Positions 37,915 through 41,009 of a stretch of 41,009 nt of DNA are shown here, piece by piece. The stretch comes from Verrucomicrobiota bacterium (GTDB lineage Bacteria; Verrucomicrobiota; Verrucomicrobiia; Chthoniobacterales; JAFAMB01). The stretch lies in NCBI GenBank assembly GCA_019236675.1, contig JAFAIO010000265.1:1-41009 (forward strand), read 5' to 3'. The position numbers were made by a program, and so were the translations under genes. Within the stretch, counting starts at the first letter, position 1, and every line of letters begins with the position of its first letter. Below the pieces are notes generated by a model. It made no database searches. It had not been told where the DNA came from and worked only from the letters and a program-made list of their open reading frames with translations.

Positions 37915-38979
37915 ATGGAGGAACGTGCTCGAGGAGTAACCGTAGCGATTCTGGCGGCGGTGTTGTTTGGAGCGAGTACACCTTTCTGTAAATTGCTGCT
38001 GGGGCAAATCAATCCGTTGTTGTTGGCGGGTCTGCTTTATCTCGGATCGGGTACCGGCTTGGCCTTGTGGATTGGTTTTCAGCGCTTGGTACTCAAGGCA
38101 AAGAATCAAGAAGCGCGGTTGCGCTTGAAAGATTTGCCCTGGTTGCTGGCCGCAATCTTCGCAGGCGGAGTCGTTGCTCCGATTCTGTTGATGCAGGGAT
38201 TGGCGGTTACTCCTGCCTCCTCTGCTTCGCTACTCTTGAACTTGGAAGGCGTCTTAACCGCGCTCATGGCCTGGTTCGTTTTCAAAGAGAATTTTGATCA
38301 ACGGATTATGTTGGGTATGGCGGCCATCCTCCTTGGCGGCGTTTTGCTATCCTGGCAATCGCGACCGGAACTGGGCGTACCCTGGGGCGCGATTGGAATC
38401 GTCGGTGCTTGTTTGGGGTGGGCCGTTGATAACAATCTGACTCGGAAGGTTTCTGCGGCGGATCCAGCACAGGTGGCTGCCCTTAAAGGGTTGGTTGCCG
38501 GTACAACGAACGTGTTGTTAGCGCTTTCGATAGGGGCACGATTACCCTCAATTCCCGGCTTGGTTGGCGCATCATTGCTTGGGTTCTTAAGCTACGGAGT
38601 CAGTCTCACCTGTTTTGTGTTAGCTCTCCGCCATATTGGCACCGCCAGAACCGGCGCCTATTTCTCCACTGCTCCCTTCATCGGCGCTATTCTATCATTA
38701 GCATTGTTACACGAGCAGGTGTCCTGGTTTTTCTGGATTGCCGGCGTTCTGATGGTCTTTGGTGTTTGGCTACATCTCACTGAACGCCATGTTCACTTAC
38801 ATCGGCACAATCCCGCGACTCACGAGCATCTACATTGGCATGATGAACACCATCAGCATGTTCACTCCCCAACCGATCCGCCCGGTGAACCGCATTCGCA
38901 TGTCCATCGGCACGAGGAGCTGGTTCATTCGCACCCGCACTATCCGGATTTGCATCACAGGCACGGGCACAAGCGCTAG
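37915..38979 (+). CDS. EamA/DMT-family transporter with a histidine-rich C-terminal tail
   Basis: Ten hydrophobic segments with EamA duplication; tail ERHVHLHRHNPATHEHLHWHDEHHQHVHSPTDPPGEPHSHVHRHEELVHSHPHYPDLHHRHGHKR. Confidence 0.9.
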   Translation: MEERARGVTVAILAAVLFGASTPFCKLLLGQINPLLLAGLLYLGSGTGLALWIGFQRLVLKAKNQEARLRLKDLPWLLAAIFAGGVVAPILLMQGLAVTPASSASLLLNLEGVLTALMAWFVFKENFDQRIMLGMAAILLGGVLLSWQSRPELGVPWGAIGIVGACLGWAVDNNLTRKVSAADPAQVAALKGLVAGTTNVLLALSIGARLPSIPGLVGASLLGFLSYGVSLTCFVLALRHIGTARTGAYFSTAPFIGAILSLALLHEQVSWFFWIAGVLMVFGVWLHLTERHVHLHRHNPATHEHLHWHDEHHQHVHSPTDPPGEPHSHVHRHEELVHSHPHYPDLHHRHGHKR

Positions 38980-38983
38980 CGCT

Positions 38984-39165
38984 TGTGAGAGGTGAGAGGT
39001 GAGAGGGGCTCGACCGTCTCCAAATCGGAAGGGTGTCGCGTCTTTCAGCACGCCACATCTAACAACGATTATCCGGTGTCGATATGCGTGCGAGTTGCGA
39101 ACGCGGAATGCAACGCCCCTCCGATAGGTCGAGCGCCTTTCACCTCTCACGCATCTCTCACCCGC
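38984..39165. repeat. Heptamer array pair GTGAGAG / CTCTCAC flanking a MITE-like element
   Basis: tgagaggtgagaggtgagagg (left) and cctttcacctctcacgcatctctcacc (right). Confidence 0.8.
39026..39123 (+). repeat. ~90-bp MITE-like element, copy B
   Basis: gtcgcgtctttcagcacgccacatctaacaacgattatccggtgtcgat...gcggaatgcaacgcccctccg. Confidence 0.75.
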
Positions 39166-40483
39166 CCAGATCACGCTGCATATCCTCTTGGCTCGCCAAA
39201 CTCGCAAGCGTCCCCGTCGGGTTCTCATACCAGCCCGGGTCTTCGTAGGTGGTCAGGTTATCGCGGACTTTGAGGACAGTGAACATGCCGCCCATATCAA
39301 TATAACCATGTTTTCCGGGGGCGCCGAGCATGGGAATACTATTGCGGGGAGCGGGCATTCCCATTTCGCCCATGCCGGCCATTCCGCTCTCGCCCATGGG
39401 CATATAGCCTTGCAGAAATTTGCCTACTTTCTTGTCGAGACCGCGCGTTCGTACACCGATGAGATTTGCGGCGTTATGTCCCATTTGGTTCATTGTGTGA
39501 TGGGTCATATGGCAATGCATAGCCCAGTCGCCCGGATTATCGGCAATGAATTCGACGGTCCGGGTTTGGCCCACAGCAACCAGGACGGTGTTGCCGAGTT
39601 GTTGGGCTGTTTCCGGTAGCGGCGAACCGTCCATTTCTACGACCTTCCAATAGTACCCGTGTAGGTGAATCGGATGATGTTCCATCGGACTTAAATTGCC
39701 GAATCGGATTTTTACCCGATCGCCGGTTTTAGCGACCAACGGCGCGGTGCCCGGAAACGCCCGCCCGTTAAAGGTCAGCACATTGAAATCCGTCATTTCA
39801 GTAGGGACGGGTCGACTAGTACCGACATCGATTCTCCATTCACTCGACATCAAAACAAAGTCGCGATGAGGCCTTGGTCCGGCCGGCTGGCGCGGATGGA
39901 TGATAAACATGCCCATCATCCCGAGTGCGATCTGCGTCATATCGTCCGTGTGCGAGTGATACATGTAGGTGCCATGTTGCCGGAGCTGGAACTCATATTT
40001 GTAGGTTTCGCCTGGCTCGATCGGTTTTTGGTTGAGTCCTCCGACCCCGTCCATTCCATTGGGCACCAAAACGCCGTGCCAATGAACGCTGGTGCTCTCA
40101 GGGAGCTTGTTAGTTACATAGATCCGGAGCTTGTCTCCTTCGACCGCTTCGATGGTGGGACCATGTACTTGTCCATTAAAGCCCCAACATTGGGCGCGAA
40201 GGCCCGGGGCGAATTCATGATCGACTTCTTCCGCGATCAAATGAAAAACTTTAACGCCATCGATCACCTTGTAAGGAAGCGTCGTTCCGTTCGGCGTGAT
40301 GACTGGGGTGTAATCACGGCCGGGTTCACCTGGAGAGAATTGCTGAGTTCCATCTGCCTGGTTTGTGTCTCGACCGTTTGTTGACATTTGATGAGGGTCC
40401 GGCTCATCGGCAGTCGCCGATTGCGCTAGCAGACCTGCGAGGCCGGTCACCCCGGCTTTGGCAAAGAAATTACGGCGAGTCAT
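39158..40483 (-). CDS. Multicopper oxidase (CopA-like) with Tat-type signal
   Basis: MTRRNFFAKAGVTGLAGLL; copper-ligand motifs HWHG, YHSHT, HPIHLHGYYW, HCHMTHHTMNQMG; Met-rich stretch MPMGESGMAGMGEMGM. Confidence 0.93.
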   Translation of the reverse strand: MTRRNFFAKAGVTGLAGLLAQSATADEPDPHQMSTNGRDTNQADGTQQFSPGEPGRDYTPVITPNGTTLPYKVIDGVKVFHLIAEEVDHEFAPGLRAQCWGFNGQVHGPTIEAVEGDKLRIYVTNKLPESTSVHWHGVLVPNGMDGVGGLNQKPIEPGETYKYEFQLRQHGTYMYHSHTDDMTQIALGMMGMFIIHPRQPAGPRPHRDFVLMSSEWRIDVGTSRPVPTEMTDFNVLTFNGRAFPGTAPLVAKTGDRVKIRFGNLSPMEHHPIHLHGYYWKVVEMDGSPLPETAQQLGNTVLVAVGQTRTVEFIADNPGDWAMHCHMTHHTMNQMGHNAANLIGVRTRGLDKKVGKFLQGYMPMGESGMAGMGEMGMPAPRNSIPMLGAPGKHGYIDMGGMFTVLKVRDNLTTYEDPGWYENPTGTLASLASQEDMQRDLGG

Positions 40484-40521
40484 AATAGTTTGCGGTTTAC
40501 CGTCCGCGGTTTCCTGAAACT

Positions 40522-40650
40522 TGTTTACTGCTTACTGCTTACTGCTTACTGCTTACTGGTTACTGGCTACTGGCTGCCAACCCGTAGATCTGCAACATTT
40601 ACAAAGCGGCTCCCCTCCACAGCGCGTCCTCCCCTCACTTCTCACCTCTC
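40522..40650 (-). repeat. Heptamer arrays (TGCTTAC/TGGTTAC/TGGCTAC) and (CTTCTCA/CCTCTCG)
   Basis: tgtttactgcttactgcttactgcttactgcttactggttactggctactgg and cccctcacttctcacctctc. Confidence 0.9.
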
Positions 40651-41009
40651 GGATGCGGATTCAGATTGCCTCCCACGGCTTCCTCAAGTTCGGTTCTGGT
40701 GATCCAGTAGTCGCGGATTGCCCCGACGTATTCACGTTCGGTCCGTTCTTCTTCTGCTTTCGTGGTAAAGAGTTCGAAGTCGCTGATTTGCATCGCATTA
40801 TAGTTACTGAGACTTTCACTGAGGATGCGGCGCTGGATAGGTAGGAGTTCTTCTTGATAGGACCGCGCAATCTCTCGCTTACTAACAAGCTGATCGCGGA
40901 GTTCTCTGATTTGAGAACGGACATCGACGGCCAAAGCTTCGAACCTGTCTTGTGCTTGTCTTAATGCGGCTTCTCCACGCGCGATCCGTGCTTGGCCTTG
41001 ATTGAATAT
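40635..41009 (-). CDS. TolC-family outer-membrane efflux protein, C-terminal part (continues beyond window)
   Basis: IFNQGQARIARGEAALRQAQDRFEALAVDVRSQIREL...YQEELLPIQRRILSESLSNYNAMQISDFELFTTKAEEERTEREYVGAIRDYWITRTELEEAVGG. Open to the window edge. Confidence 0.8.
   Translation of the reverse strand: MFNQGQARIARGEAALRQAQDRFEALAVDVRSQIRELRDQLVSKREIARSYQEELLPIQRRILSESLSNYNAMQISDFELFTTKAEEERTEREYVGAIRDYWITRTELEEAVGGNLNPHPRGEK

Overview
A 41 kb bacterial chromosomal window with about 29 supportable protein-coding genes. The gene style and repeats suggest Verrucomicrobiota or a similar soil lineage, but this is inference only. No rRNA, tRNA, CRISPR array, transposase or integrase was recognised. 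Gene content from left to right: CaiB/BaiF CoA-transferase and enoyl-CoA hydratase; a small secreted protein and a cupin; a 1686-aa DUF4062-like/STAND NTPase/TM/15xWD40 protein; a YHS protein; an SDR; a sedolisin protease; a scar of four truncated genes (LacI-type regulator, Gfo/Idh/MocA, sugar-binding protein, DUF2255-like); an aldo/keto reductase; a beta-lactamase-fold hydrolase; SDRs; an APC permease with a Usp-like tail; LysR and PEBP; a methyltransferase; a sugar uptake/catabolism locus (GntR, TIM-barrel isomerase, DUF993, two Gfo/Idh, cupin, ABC binding protein and two permeases); and a probable metal-response locus (OmpR-type RR, HK, ECF-like sigma, His-rich EamA transporter, multicopper oxidase, TolC-family C-terminus). 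The most unusual feature is intergenic. Many short tandem arrays of 7-bp units (GTAANCA, GTGATTG, GTGAAAG, GTGAGAG, GTAGCCA/ATAGCCA) recur, often as an inverted pair around a short unique core. Every sense unit carries a stop codon (TAA, TGA or TAG) at the same position, and at least six genes end on the first in-frame stop supplied by such an array. Several other small palindromic repeat families (REP-like, GAGCCGC hairpin, a ~90-bp MITE-like element, a ~196-bp palindrome) are also present.
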